Source of the DNA: Candidatus Paraburkholderia kirkii
GTDB lineage: Bacteria; Pseudomonadota; Gammaproteobacteria; Burkholderiales; Burkholderiaceae
Length of the DNA: 50,952 nucleotides
Direction: 5' to 3'
NCBI GenBank assembly: GCA_001189345.1
Contig: LFKV01000014.1
Location: 1-50,952, forward strand
Shown here: positions 1-9,803 of the stretch, in pieces
How positions within the stretch are numbered: position 1 is the first letter of the stretch
How the letters are laid out: each line of letters begins with the position of its first letter
The notes under the pieces: generated by a model
The model's input: the letters and a program-made list of their open reading frames with translations, nothing else
What the model was told of the DNA's origin: nothing
The model's database searches: none
Made by a program: the position numbers and the translations under genes

Positions 1-15
1 AAGGCGGCGCTGCTA

Positions 16-1127
16 TTCCATTGCGTCATTGAATTGGCACTGGTCGAATCCGGCGCGAAGGATCGTCATATTTCCACTTGATCGGTTTCGGGTTCTTGTT
101 GTGTTCGCGGATGTATCGGCATCAGTTTGCGATCCCAATCCTTCACCGAAGTGAAGATGCCGCGAGCGATCACTTCACGCTGAATGCGCGAGAACCAGTT
201 CTCCACCTGGTTGAGCCACGACGAGTAGGTCGGCGTGAAGTGCAGGTGCACGTTGCACTGCGCATCAAGGAAGTCGGCAACCCGCTGCGTCTTATGGCTG
301 CTGACGTTGTCGCAGATCGCGTGGATTTCCCGGCGTTTGGGCTGGCTGGCGACGACGTCGGTCAGGAAGGCCACGAACTGCTCGCTGGTGTGGCGCGCCA
401 CCGTCTTGCCCAGCACCTCGCCGGTGGCAGTATTGAACGCCGCGAACAGGCTGAGCGTGCCGTTGCGCTTGTACTCGAAGCCGTGACTCTCGGCGCGCCC
501 GGGCGACAGCGGCAGCATACGGTCCTTGCGATCGAGTGCCTGGATCGCGGTCTTCTCGTCCACGCAGAACACCGCTGCGTGCGCCGGCGGGTTCAGGTAC
601 AGCCCGATCACGTCGGCTGCCTTGGTCTCGAAGTCCGGGTCGTTGGAGACCATGTGCGCTCCAACTGCTGCGGCTTGATGCCGTGCTTGCGCCAGATGCG
701 CTGCACGGCCGAGACCGATACGTCGCCGAGTTCTGCTGCGAGCTTGTAGCTACTCAGTGTGTCGAACCGTCGGCGGGTTTGTGCTTGAGGGTGCACTTGA
801 GCACCCGCGCTTCCAGTTTGGCCGGTGGCTGCGTAGGCGCCCGCCCGCGGTGCCGGGCGTACATGCCGGCTAGTCGCTCGCTGAGGAAGCGCCCCGACCA
901 GCGTGCGATGAAGCGCGAATCGCAACCCAGTGTGCGCATGATACTGTCGCGCGATTCGCCGTCCTCGAGCATCAGGATCAACTTTGCGCGTCGCACGTCC
1001 GCCGCACGCACCGTTCGGCTGCGCGCCGCCGACAACAGTTGCTCACGTTCGATATCTGTCAGGTTCATTTTGACCCATGACCTGTATCTGAACACAGACA
1101 GGGTGCTAATTCAATGACGCAGCGCAG
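16..1127 (-). mobile_element. IS630-family insertion sequence, copy 1 (decayed)
   Basis: This copy is near-identical to the element at 49763-50876. The left terminal repeat reads CCATTGCGTCATTGAATTGG from base 18 and the inner part of the right repeat is its inverse. Both ends are flanked by TA (14-15 and 1128-1129), the IS630/Tc1-type target duplication. Relative to copy 2 it has two 1-bp deletions, one substitution inside the transposase gene, and a different outermost right end (about 1119-1127). It interrupts an IS66 transposase gene to its right. It probably cannot make transposase itself but could be mobilised in trans by copy 2. Confidence 0.9.
66..1095 (-). pseudogene. IS630 transposase, two frameshifts
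   Basis: The DDE transposase is read in three pieces. The N-terminal helix-turn-helix part runs from 1095 to about 757, a middle piece covers about 757-655, and the catalytic part covers about 655-66. Comparison with the intact copy shows one C lost from a CC pair near 757 and another near 656. The catalytic residues remain in the last piece (FCVDEKT, CDNVSSHKT, LNQVENWF). One codon also differs: Cys replaces Arg at the position of residue 281 of copy 2. Without frameshifting no full-length transposase is made. Confidence 0.92.
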
Positions 1128-1129
1128 TA

Positions 1130-1603
1130 GTAGACAAGCACAGGCCAGCGATTCAACGAGTACTGGATCGCCTTGGTGGTGTCCGATTTCGCGGAGAGTG
1201 TGAGAATCGTCGCTTCGAACCACCGCTTCATATCCTCAAGCAGCGGCACCGCCTGCGTCTGGCGAACTCGCAGCCGTTCCCCCGGAGGCTTGCCGTGAAT
1301 GTGTTCCTCTATGCCATAGAGCGCGCCAAAGCGCTCGAGTGCTTCGTTGGTAATCGACGACGGTCGCACAGCGTGCAGATCGTGCAGCTTTCGACGTGCA
1401 TGTGCCAGGCACGCAGCTTCCCGGATCTGACCACCGGCGTAGAGTTCCGCGTAGCCGGCAAACGCGTCAGCCTGCAGTACGCCCTTGAAGCTGGCAAGGT
1501 GTCGCTGCGGATGTTCGCCGCGACGATCCGGTGTATCAGCGAACCAGACTGCTGGAGCCTCAGTCGAACCACTGGGCCAATCATCGCGCACATATAGATC
1601 CAT
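1130..1603 (-). pseudogene. tnpC: IS66 transposase TnpC, central fragment
   Basis: About 155 residues of a protein that is normally over 500. The fragment holds the part with RDDWPSGS, LQADAFAGYAELY and ACLAHARRKLHD, and ends within the conserved LNRWPVLV segment where IS630 begins. The N-terminal zinc-finger and helical part and the C-terminal part with the last catalytic residue are absent. It cannot be functional. Confidence 0.85.
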
Positions 1604-1654
1604 TGCAACAGTTTACGACTGTCTGCTGCACGCGGATCATCAGGTAACTGACGT

Positions 1655-2002
1655 TTACAAAGCGCTGCGCGGGCGTGCTGCCTCGATCGGTTCGCGCCAG
1701 TCAAACCCTTCGAGAAGCAGCGCCAGTTGAGCCGTTGTCAGCGCCACAACACCAGTGTCAGCACGTGGCCATGCAAAACGTCCTTTCTCAAGGCGCTTTG
1801 CAAACGGACATAGGCCGCCATCGCTCCAGTACAACGCCTTCATAAGGTCACCACGGCGCCCTCTGAAGATAAAAACCTGGCCACCGTACGGATCCTTCTC
1901 AAGCACTGTCTGCACCTTCGCTGCAAGCGCATTAAAGCCGGATCACATGTCAGTGACGCCTGCGGCGATCCAGATCCGCGTATTTGCAGGCAGGCCGATC
2001 AT
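1655..2002 (-). pseudogene. tnpB: IS66 accessory protein TnpB with in-frame TGA
   Basis: The reading frame begins MIGLPANTRIWIAAGVTDM, then a TGA stop (about 1946-1948) replaces the Arg expected in the family motif TDMRxGFN. After the stop the frame resumes with SGFNALAAKVQTVLEKD, FIFRGRRGDLMKALYW and the C-terminal ALLLEGFDWREP. Apart from the stop the protein is complete at about 115 codons. A CGA-to-TGA change would explain it. The start overlaps the tnpA stop, as usual in IS66 elements. Confidence 0.85.
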
Positions 2003-2438
2003 CAGAGAAGCCGCTCGAGTACCAGGCGCAAGATCGTCGCGTCGGGCGTGCCTTCTATCCGGACGGAAGTATTGCCGTGCTGAAGCTCAATCCTGCCGCT
2101 CGTAGTAACTGGAGCGGCCTGCACAACTTCGTCGAATCCGGCAGATGGTCAGTTGCCCGATCGGGCTGAACATCGACAACAACAGGCAACATGGCCTGCG
2201 TCTGAGCATCTTCGACCAGCAGGCCCTGCGCGTACAGTTTGCGCCACGCCCATACCTGGTTGGCATTGACGTTGTTGTCGCGGGCGACCCGAGCGACCGA
2301 GGCTCCTGGTTCAAATGTCTGCTCGACGACCGTTCGTTTCCATTCCAACGGATGCCGCCGGTTCTGGCGCTTGGCCGGCAATTCGACTGTCTGAGACACT
2401 GTGTCCATTCTCCGCAGTTCGTGGACACTGTCGGTCAA
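2002..2438 (-). pseudogene. tnpA: IS66 accessory protein TnpA, frameshifted
   Basis: The N-terminal helix-turn-helix part (HPLEWKRTVVEQTFEPGAS, NNVNANQVWAWRKLY) is intact. The expected C-terminal tail, read as GRIELQHGNTSVRIEG then DATILRLVLERLL, lies in another frame from about 2095 down to 2002. The frame is lost around 2095-2150. Start could be the Met at 2438 or the one at 2408. Confidence 0.8.
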
Positions 2439-2625
2439 TCGTGTCCGTTGCGACTGATGATTGCATCTTCTACCTAGAGCGAGACAACGGTACAGATCGA
2501 GCGCTTACTGTCGTCTCCTGTCTATGCGCGGTCATGCGCGCTCGAATTCGATGGCAAAGCGACGCCCTGACGCCCGGGGCGCCGGCGCTCGCCTTGCGTC
2601 GGGATTGCTTGATGCGCGTAAGAGA

Positions 2626-3795
2626 TCAGGCCGGGGTCGACAGATAGTCCGCGAGCTGCGCAAGCATGGCGTCGCAGTCTCGAAGCTGCTCGACCGTCAC
2701 GAACTCGTCGGGCTTGTGGCCCTGATCCATGCTTCCGGGACCGCAGACGATCGTCGGAATGCCGGCCTGATCGAAGAGCCCGCCCTCGGTGTAGAAGGCG
2801 ACCGTGCCGAACTCCGCCGAGCCGCTCAACAGCGCCAGCAGACGCGCCGCTTCGCTGTCAGGCGGCGTCGCCAGTGCCGGATAGGCGGAAAGCGGTTCGA
2901 GGCGTATGTCCGTGTCGGACTTCACCGCACGCATCTTCGGCAACAGTTCGGCTTGCGCGTAGGTCTGCAACTCGTCGGCCACCCGATTCGCATCGAAGCC
3001 CGGCAGCGCGCGCACCTCGAAATCGAACTCGCATTCGGCCGGCACGATGTTCAACGCACGGCCGCCCTTGATCACGCCGGCCTGCACCGTCGAGTACGGC
3101 GGATCGAAGCGCTCGTCGTGATGCTCGGGCTGCGCCAGTTGCTCGCCGATCGCTTCGAGACGATTGATCAGACGCGCCGCATATTGAATCGAATCGCGTT
3201 GACGCCGTACGGCGCGTACGCCGAATGGCAAGGCGCGCCTTTTACCTGGCAGCGCATCGCGAGCTTGCCCTTGTGGCCCAGCACCGGCTTCAATGCGGTC
3301 GGCTCACCGATCAGGCACAGTACCGGCCTGTGCGTGCGCTTTTCCAGCTCCGCCAGCATCGGCCGCACGCCGAAACAGCCGACTTCCTCGTCGTACGAGA
3401 ACGCGAGATGCACCGGCAGCTTCAACTCACGCTCCAGGAAACGAGGCACGGCCGCCAGGACCGAGGCGAGAAAGCCCTTCATGTCCGCGGCGCCGCGGCC
3501 ATACAGGCGGCCGTCCTTCTCGGTGAGACGAAACGCATCGACCGTCCAAGGCTGGCCGTCGACCGGCACGACATCCGTGTGACCCGACAGCACGATGCCG
3601 CCGCGATCGCGCGGACCGATGGTCGCGAAGAGGTTTGCCTTGGTGCGCCCGTCGTTGTAGAATAGCCCGCTTTCGACGCCCAGCTCCGCAAGATATGTCC
3701 GGACGAACTCGATCAGTTCCAGATTTGGAGTCGCGGCTGACCGTCGCGAAGCCGATCAGTCTCTCGAGCAAATCACGGCTCGTCATCTCATTCAT
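2626..3795 (-). pseudogene. argE: Acetylornithine deacetylase (ArgE), two frameshifts
   Basis: M20-family zinc peptidase that would remove acetyl from N-acetylornithine or a related amide. The start MNEMTSRDLLERLIGFATVS is followed after about 70 bases by a frameshift from one extra T in the run 3724-3726 (plus strand). The central part with the zinc-site motif SGHTDVVPVDG and GRGAADMKGF reads well to 3197. There a perfect 5-bp tandem duplication (AATCG twice, 3187-3196) shifts frame again, and removing one copy restores the family sequence. The C-terminal part down to STPA is intact. It overlaps the DUF1028 gene by 8 bp as part of an operon. Its linkage to RidA and a monooxygenase suggests a catabolic deacylase rather than the arginine-pathway enzyme. 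Confidence 0.88.
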
Positions 3796-4465
3796 CGCCC
3801 GGCACTCCGTAGCTGGGCGCGGCGGTCGGGTTCAACGCGCGCGTCACGTAATCCTGCATCTGCGGCTCGTACGCCTGCCACAGACCGTCGAGCTTGCTGA
3901 TGGGATCGTCGTCGGCCCAGTCGACCCGCAGATCGACGAGCGGCCAGCTCTGCTCCCCCGCGATCTTCAGCGCCGCCGAATGCACCGGCCCGCTTCGCCG
4001 CCTGCCGCGATCGCGGCGCGCATCGCCGCGAGCAAGCGATCGGCGAGCGCGCCGGACGCGTGCTCGAACGCCGGAATCATCACTTCGATCACGTGGACGC
4101 CCGTCCAGCATGTTGCCGGCGGCGACGCATTGCTTCCCCGCGACCGCGTGGTACGTGCCGAGCGCCTCCCTGCCGCTGAAAAACGCGGTGCGGCCTTGCG
4201 CATCGACTACCGTCACCTGCCGGTACTCGCGCCATTCGTTCGCGGACAAGGCGCGTTCCAGTGCCCCGGCCGGATCGAGCCGCGCGTGCTCGAGATGATC
4301 GAGAATCTGCGGGCCGAGCGCGGGCAGCGTGACGTTCTGCGTCGCGACCACGCCCACACCCGCGCGCACCCACGGACAGCGCGCGCCCACCGCAATGCTC
4401 GATGAACTGATGGCGATGCCGAGCTGCCCCGTTTGCTCGCACCGTCCGACGATGGAAAATGTCAT
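3788..4465 (-). pseudogene. DUF1028 family protein, frameshifted
   Basis: The N-terminal MTFSIVGRCEQTGQLGIAIS, PWVRAGVGVVATQNV and AGNMLDG are typical of DUF1028 (Ntn-hydrolase-like, function unproven). One extra base in the C run at 4100-4102 (plus strand) shifts the frame before VHVIEVMIPAFEHASGALAD. One base missing from a C run near 3992 shifts it back for the C-terminal LVDLRVDWADDDPISKLDGL. The family is often found beside RidA and oxidoreductases, as here. Confidence 0.85.
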
Positions 4466-4484
4466 GTGCCCTCCTGTGCGTCTC

Positions 4485-4925
4485 TCAGGCTTGAGGCGGC
4501 GTCCAGCCGTACGGAATGACGGCGATCACGTCGATCTCCATCAGCCACTCCGGCTAACCCAGCGAGACGACGGTGAGTCCCGTCGAAATCGGAAACACGC
4601 CCTTCAGCCATTTGCCGACTTCGCGATACACCGGCTCGCGAAAGCGCACGTCGGTGAGGTACGTCGTCGTCTTGACGATGTGGGACAGGTCGCTGCCCGC
4701 TTCCTCGAGCAATTGCTTGACGTTCTTCATCGCCTGCTCGGCCTGCGCGCGCGGATCGCCGAGTCCGACGAGATTGCCGTCGAAGTCCGTGCCGATCTGG
4801 CCGCGCACGACGTATACGGTGTTGCCCGCCCGCACCGCCTGGCAGAGATCGTTGTCGAGCGACTGGTTCGGGTACGTATCCTTCTTGTTGAACATGCGGA
4901 TACGGGTATGCGTAGGTTGGCTCAT
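4485..4925 (-). pseudogene. RidA/YjgF-family protein with in-frame TAG
   Basis: Start chosen at MSQPTHTRIRMF (4925), with AAGGGG 8 bp upstream and a 4-bp ATGA overlap with the preceding monooxygenase gene. RidA-type enamine/imine deaminases protect against reactive intermediates, consistent with an amine-oxidising pathway. The frame is clean through the TTTYLTDVRFREPVYREVGK part, then reaches a TAG at 4554-4556 just before PEWLMEIDVIAVIPYG. The normal stop follows at 4485. Only the last 23 codons are lost, but these contain the family's conserved acidic C-terminal strand. Confidence 0.85.
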
Positions 4926-6286
4926 CGATGCCCCTTGCAAACTGGAATGAGTCGGATTCGGTTGATGCCCATCTCGCTGACTTTATGGACGCGCTTCGCC
5001 TCCGCCGAGCGGTGCGGCGCATCGTAATAAGCGAGGTATTTGCGCTGCGTGACGATATGGTCGGCGATGTGTTTGGCGTCGTGCCACACGCCCTAGATGA
5101 ACGCGGAGCCGCGCCGCAACAGCCACGGCAAGCCGAGGAAATAGATGCCGGGCTCCTTGGCGACGCCGCGCTGATGTTTGGGCTTGCCCTTTTCATCGAA
5201 GGCATCGACCTGCAGCCAGTCGAAATCGACTGCGTAGCCCGTCGCCCAGATGATCGACGCCACGCCGGCCTTCGCCAGATCGAGTTCGAGAATCGGCTGC
5301 GTGACGCATGCCGGATCGGGTGGGATGACGCGTGTTTCGGGCTCTTCGGGAAGCTCGAGGCCGTTGCGGGCGGCATAGGCGTCGGCGGCATCGAGCAGCG
5401 AGAGGTAGTTCTCGTCCCCGCGCGCGATGTTCTCGGCGGGATCGGCCGCGAACGTCACGCAGGTGTCGTCGAATGATCTGGTCAGGCCGACGAGCGTGAT
5501 GCCCTGCTGCGCCAGCCGCCGGAAGTCCACCGTGTGACCGCCGCGCGCAACGCTCACCGCGATCGTGACGTGTTCGCGGCCGAGCTTCATGACTTCCGCG
5601 TCCCACTCGCCGAGCACGCCGAGCCACCAGCAGAAGTCGCGTCCGCGATACGCGCGCGGCGGACGATCGTGCGCGCCCACCGACAGATACACGCGCCGGC
5701 CCGCGCGCTGCAGTTCATCGGCGATCTATCGGCGATCTGCACGCCCGACGATCCCGCCCCGACCACCAGCATGCCCCCCTCGGGCAGTTGCGCGGGGTTG
5801 CGATAGTCGGCGGAATGAATCTGCGTGAGACGCGCGCTCTTCGGTGCGATCGGCGGAATGACCGGGCGCTGGAAAGGCCCGGTCGCGACGACGACGCGGT
5901 TCGCCTCGATGGTTCCCTCCGACGTTTCGGCCGTGAAGCCCTGGCGGCCCGCGTTGCGCACGACCTTCTTCACTTCGACGCCGGTGCGGATGGGCGCGTC
6001 GAACTTTTTGGTGTAAGCGACGAAATAGTCCGCGACCTGGTCCTTCGACGCGAACGCATCCGGATCGACCTGGGCGAACTCGAGATTGGGGAAACGGTCG
6101 TGCCAGGCGGGGCCGTTGGCGACCAGCGAATCCCATCGTCCGGTGCGCCAGCGCTCGGCGATACGGTCGCGCTCCAGCACGAGATGCGGCACGCCGAGCT
6201 TGCTCAGGTGTTCGCTCATGGCGATCGATGCCCGCCTGACCGGCGCCGACCACGAGCGTGTCGATTGACGTTGTTTCCACTGTCAT
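4922..6286 (-). pseudogene. Flavin-containing monooxygenase (CzcO/FMO type), three lesions
   Basis: FAD/NADPH oxidoreductase with an N-terminal FAD site (IDTLVVGAGQAGI) and a second nucleotide site (GMLVVGAGSSGVQIAD). Three exact lesions can be read. CGAT is duplicated at 6222-6229, just after the FAD motif. An 11-bp block is duplicated at 5717-5738, just after the second site. A TAG at 5093-5095 stands where SAFIWGVWHDAKHIADHI would need Trp. Removing each duplication rejoins the family sequence exactly. It is the first gene of a run through RidA, DUF1028 and ArgE and is divergent from an intact LysR gene. Confidence 0.9.
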
Positions 6287-6366
6287 GGCTATGTCCTTCT
6301 GAAAGGCCGTTTGTCATCGTGAAAATCTACGCGTCTCATCAGAATCTGAAAAATATATTTAAAAAA

Positions 6367-6392
6367 TGCATAGCATCGGATTTGGCTATGCA
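6367..6392. promoter_or_regulatory. Inverted repeat in the LysR/monooxygenase divergent region
   Basis: TGCATAGC at 6367-6374 and its inverse GCTATGCA at 6385-6392 are separated by 10 bp. They lie beside an A/T-rich tract (6349-6366) between the monooxygenase start and the LysR start. LysR regulators usually bind such sites between themselves and the genes they control, so an operator is likely but not shown. Confidence 0.45.
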
Positions 6393-6449
6393 GGCATTTT
6401 TGGCGGCGTCACAATGCCGCCCATCGAGCCCGGTCGTGGAGCATCACCG

Positions 6450-7376
6450 ATGGAAATCCATCCCTTGCGCTATTCGCTGCGTCAGTTGCGCTATTTCGTC
6501 GTCACTGCGGAAGCGCTGTTGTTCACCGCTGCGGCCAGGCGTCTGCACATTTCGCAGCCGTCGATTTCGACCGCGCTCGCCGATCTCGAGGAATCGTTCG
6601 GCGTACAACTATTCATACGTCATCGTGCGAGCGGTCTGTCCCTCACGCAGACGGGACGCGATCTGCTGGGCCAGGCGCGCAATCTGCTGAAGATCGCCGA
6701 GGAGTTTCAGATGGCCGCGAAGGAAATGGACGGCGACATGACGGGGTCGATCGCCCTCGGCTGTCTCGTCTCTCTCGCGCCACCACTGATGCCGGGGCTC
6801 ATCAGCCGCTTCACGGGCGAACACGCGGGCATTTCCTTCCGCACGGTCGAGGCGCATCAGGACGGTCTGCTGCGCGGCCTCCACGACGGCTCACTCGACA
6901 TCGCGCTGACCTATAACCTCGATCTCACCGAGGACATTGCCTTCACGCCCCTGCTTTCCCTGCCGCCTTACGTGATCCTCCCGAAGACGCATCGCCTGGC
7001 CCGCGCGCGCAAGGTCTCGCTCGCGGAGCTGCTGCCGGAGCCTTACGTCATGCTGGATCTGCCACACAGCCGCGAGTATTTCGTCGCGCTCTTCGATGCG
7101 GTCGGCAGTCGTCCGGTGCCCGCGTTCCGCTCGTCGCAGCCGGAAGTCGTGCGCGGCATGGTGGCCAACGGCTTCGGCTACAGCATCCTCAATTTCCCGC
7201 TCAAGTCGAATCGCACCGTGGATGGCGAGGACTTCGTCATCAAGCGTTTCAAGGAGAACGTCAACGCCACGACGCTCGGCATCGCGCAGTCGCGCACCAT
7301 GCGGCCGCGGCAAGCGGTGCATCGCTTCACTTCGTTCTGCGAGACCTACATCCGGCGGCTGCATATCGACACGTGA
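6450..7376 (+). CDS. LysR-family transcriptional regulator
   Basis: An intact gene of 308 residues. The start MEIHPLRYSLRQLRYF was chosen because the winged-helix domain begins there and GGAG lies upstream; an ATG at 6366 in the same frame gives an unlikely extension. The N-terminal helix-turn-helix reads LFTAAARRLHISQPSISTAL. The remainder is a substrate-binding domain of usual size, ending YIRRLHIDT. It probably controlled the divergent monooxygenase-RidA-DUF1028-argE operon and perhaps the Rieske/ABC genes downstream, all of which are now broken, so it may be a regulator without a target. Confidence 0.9.
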   Translation: MEIHPLRYSLRQLRYFVVTAEALLFTAAARRLHISQPSISTALADLEESFGVQLFIRHRASGLSLTQTGRDLLGQARNLLKIAEEFQMAAKEMDGDMTGSIALGCLVSLAPPLMPGLISRFTGEHAGISFRTVEAHQDGLLRGLHDGSLDIALTYNLDLTEDIAFTPLLSLPPYVILPKTHRLARARKVSLAELLPEPYVMLDLPHSREYFVALFDAVGSRPVPAFRSSQPEVVRGMVANGFGYSILNFPLKSNRTVDGEDFVIKRFKENVNATTLGIAQSRTMRPRQAVHRFTSFCETYIRRLHIDT

Positions 7377-7519
7377 CAGGCGCTCGGTCGTGCCTCGACG
7401 CTACGCGTGCTGCATAGATTAAAAGCTTTACCTTGTATCCGAAAACAGTATTTCGGCTGGCGATTTGGCTTGATAGATTGGTGTCCAGGTCGAGCGCAAC
7501 GCCTTGAAACCTCGCGCCG

Positions 7520-7953
7520 GTGCACGCTCACGGTGAAAAAGGCACGGGGGACCTCATCGCGGATTCGGCAAGCACCGTCGCAGTGCAAACCCTCATCGAC
7601 GCGTTGCAGTCGAATTGCGAACGGTCATTCAGCGATGCGCATGCCATGCCGCCCGGCGACTATCTGAGGGTGCAGATCGGCGTGCTGCGCGACGAGCAAA
7701 TGCAATTGAAAGCGATGTCGAACGTGTGCCTGCATCGCATGTCGGTGCTGTTCGAGAAGCGCGGCAACGTGCGCCGCATCGTGTGTCCGTATCACGCGTG
7801 GAACTACGGGCTCGACGGCGCGTTGAAGGGCGCGCCGCTGATGGCCGGCAAGAGGGCTTCTGCAAGGAAAACCATAAGCTGCTCGACGAAGTGAATGCGG
7901 AGGACAGGCGCGGCATGGAAGCCGTATTCGGCGGCGTGCATTGCATTGAATAG
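7520..7953 (+). pseudogene. Rieske aromatic-ring-hydroxylating oxygenase alpha subunit, gutted
   Basis: The Rieske [2Fe-2S] motif is visible as CLHRMSVL then CPYHAWNYGLDG. The protein should be about 350-450 residues but only some 140 codons remain. Residues seem to be missing between HAMPPG and DYL. A G is lost just after PLMAGK (about 7851), and the frame-corrected GFCKENHKLL runs directly into what looks like the C-terminal tail, EVNAEDRRGMEAVFGG. The whole catalytic iron domain is gone. Start (GTG, 7520) is uncertain. Confidence 0.75.
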
Positions 7954-7996
7954 CGCCGCATTGAACACTGCACAAAACAGACAGGACGCGATCACG

Positions 7997-9137
7997 ATGT
8001 CAAACGCTTCCTTCATTTCGTTCTCAGGCGTGAGCAAGTCGTACGACGGCGCGAATTACGTCGTCGATGATTTGAACCTTAAGGTGCGAAAGGGCGAGTT
8101 TCTGTCGCTGCTCGGTCCGTCGGGTTCGGGCAAGACCACCACACTCATGATGCTCGCGGGCTTCGAGTCGCCCACGCAAGGCGAGATCCGCCTCGACGGA
8201 AAACGTCTCGACGACAAGCCGCCGCATCAGCACAACATCGGCATGGTGTTCCAGAATTACGCGCTCTTCCCGCATCTGACGATCGCGGAGAACGTCGCAT
8301 TTCCGCTTTCCGTCCGGCACGTGAGCCGCGCAGAGCAGAAAACACGCGTGAAGCGTGCGCTCGAGATGATCGAACTGCCGCACCTGGCGAACCGCCGCCC
8401 GGCGCAACCCTCCGGCGGACAGCAGCAGCGCGTGGCGCTGGCGCGCGCTCGTGTTCGAGCCGAGCGTCGTGCTGATGGACGAGCCGCTCGGCGCGCTCGA
8501 CAAGCGTCTGCGCGAAACGATGCAATACGAAATCATGCGCCTGCATCGCGAGCTCTCGCTGACGATGTCGGACTGCGTCGCCGTCTTCTCCGATGGCCGC
8601 ATCCAGCAGGCCGCCACGCCGAGCGAGCTCTATGAGAACGCGCAGAACGCCTTCGTCGCGAACTTCGTCGGTGAGAACAACGAGCTGACGGGACGCGTGG
8701 TCAGTGTGAACGAGGACTGGGCGATGCTCGCGCTGTCGGACGGCAGCGTCATTCGCGGACGCTGCGAGCAAGGCCTGCGCGCGGGCGACGAAGCGATGCT
8801 CGCGCTGCGGCCCGAGCGGGCGCATATCGCGGGCGCGGAAGGCATGCACACCGACGAGCACGGCAACGTCGTGCGCGCCCGGGTCGAGGAACTGGTCTAT
8901 TGCGGCGATCATCATCGCGTGCATCTGAAGCTCGGCTCGCGCGATTCGCTCGTCGTGAAGGTGCCCAACACGCAGCGTCACGCGTTGCCTGCGGTCGGCA
9001 GCACGATCGAGATCTTCTGGCGCCACGACGACTGCAAGATTCTCGCGATGACGGCGCCGAAGAGCGCCCCCGCGATCGCCCCTTCCACACCGCCCTCACC
9101 CCCCTCATCTCGACCGCACCCGCAGGAGCCAACTGAC
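7997..9137 (+). pseudogene. Polyamine/opine-type ABC transporter ATPase (PotA-like), frameshift and deletion
   Basis: Walker A GPSGSGKTTT, Q-loop VFQNYALFPH and signature PSGGQQQRVALARA are present. A -1 shift near 8445 in a GCGCGC run precedes the Walker B segment VVLMDEPLGALDKRLR. After RELSLTM the sequence jumps to SDCVAVFSDGR: about 12 residues including the H-loop histidine (family VTHDQxEALTMSD) are missing, probably by recombination between CTGACG direct repeats. The C-terminal regulatory domain then reads without a stop into the binding-protein gene that begins at 9138. Confidence 0.88.
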
Positions 9138-9671
9138 ATGCGCACTCGTATCAAAGCACGATGCGCCGGACTCGCCGCGATTTCCCTTCATGCCTTCGCC
9201 GGCGCTGCCGCTCGCGCGGCGGAAACGCTGTCCGTCGTGACCTTCGGCGGTGCCTACGAGGCGGCTGCCAAGAAAGCCTATTCGGACCCGTTCACCCAGG
9301 CGACCGGCGTCAACTTCCCGCCGGAGTCGTATGACGGCGGCCTCGCGAAGCTCTCTGCGATGGAGCAGGCGAAGAACACGACGTGGGACCTGATCGATCT
9401 CGAAACCAACGATGCGATCACCGCCTGCGACGAAGGGTTGCTCCAGAGGTTCGACAAGAAGACGCTCGGCAAGACGAGCGACTTCATCCCCGGCTCGATC
9501 AGCGATTGCGCGGTTGCGAGCATGGTCTGGTCGACGGTCTATGCCTCCGATGCGAGCAAGCTGAAGACCGCGCCGGACAACTTCAGGCGCGCCGTGCAGA
9601 TCAACGCGAACTTCCGGGCCGACAACGCCGACCAGATCAACAAGCGCTTCCAGGTGTGGCTGATGCAGTAA
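9138..9671 (+). pseudogene. ABC transporter periplasmic binding protein (PotD-like), internal deletion
   Basis: Starts MRTRIKARCAGLAAISLHAF with a signal peptide ending near AARA, with AGGAG upstream. The mature N-terminus ETLSVVTFGGAYEAAAKKAY is typical of family 1 binding proteins for polyamine-like ligands. It is only 177 residues, about half the usual length. After SDASKLKTAP it passes to a C-terminal helix, DNFRRAVQINANFRADNADQ, so the hinge and second lobe are mostly deleted. It is in frame with the ATPase upstream. No permease genes follow, so the transporter is lost. Confidence 0.82.
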
Positions 9672-9803
9672 CACCGGCCTGGCCCGACACCGGAGGACCG
9701 ACTGCCTGCATCGATCCACGCCGTCGCCTCCGGCTCTCCGACGCGAGCCGACGGCCGCGCTTCGTATCAGAAGGCGCGCCGCCGTGCATCGGCTCAGGCG
9801 CTG

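Larger units (their letters stand above)
1128..2455 (-). mobile_element. IS66-family element remnant
   Basis: Remains of the three IS66 genes lie in the usual order on the minus strand (tnpA, tnpB, tnpC), each damaged. The tnpC end is cut by the IS630 insertion at 1128. I could not delimit the outer terminal repeat near 2450. The 13 bases left of IS630 copy 1 do not obviously continue tnpC, so the site may have been rearranged after insertion. Confidence 0.8.
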
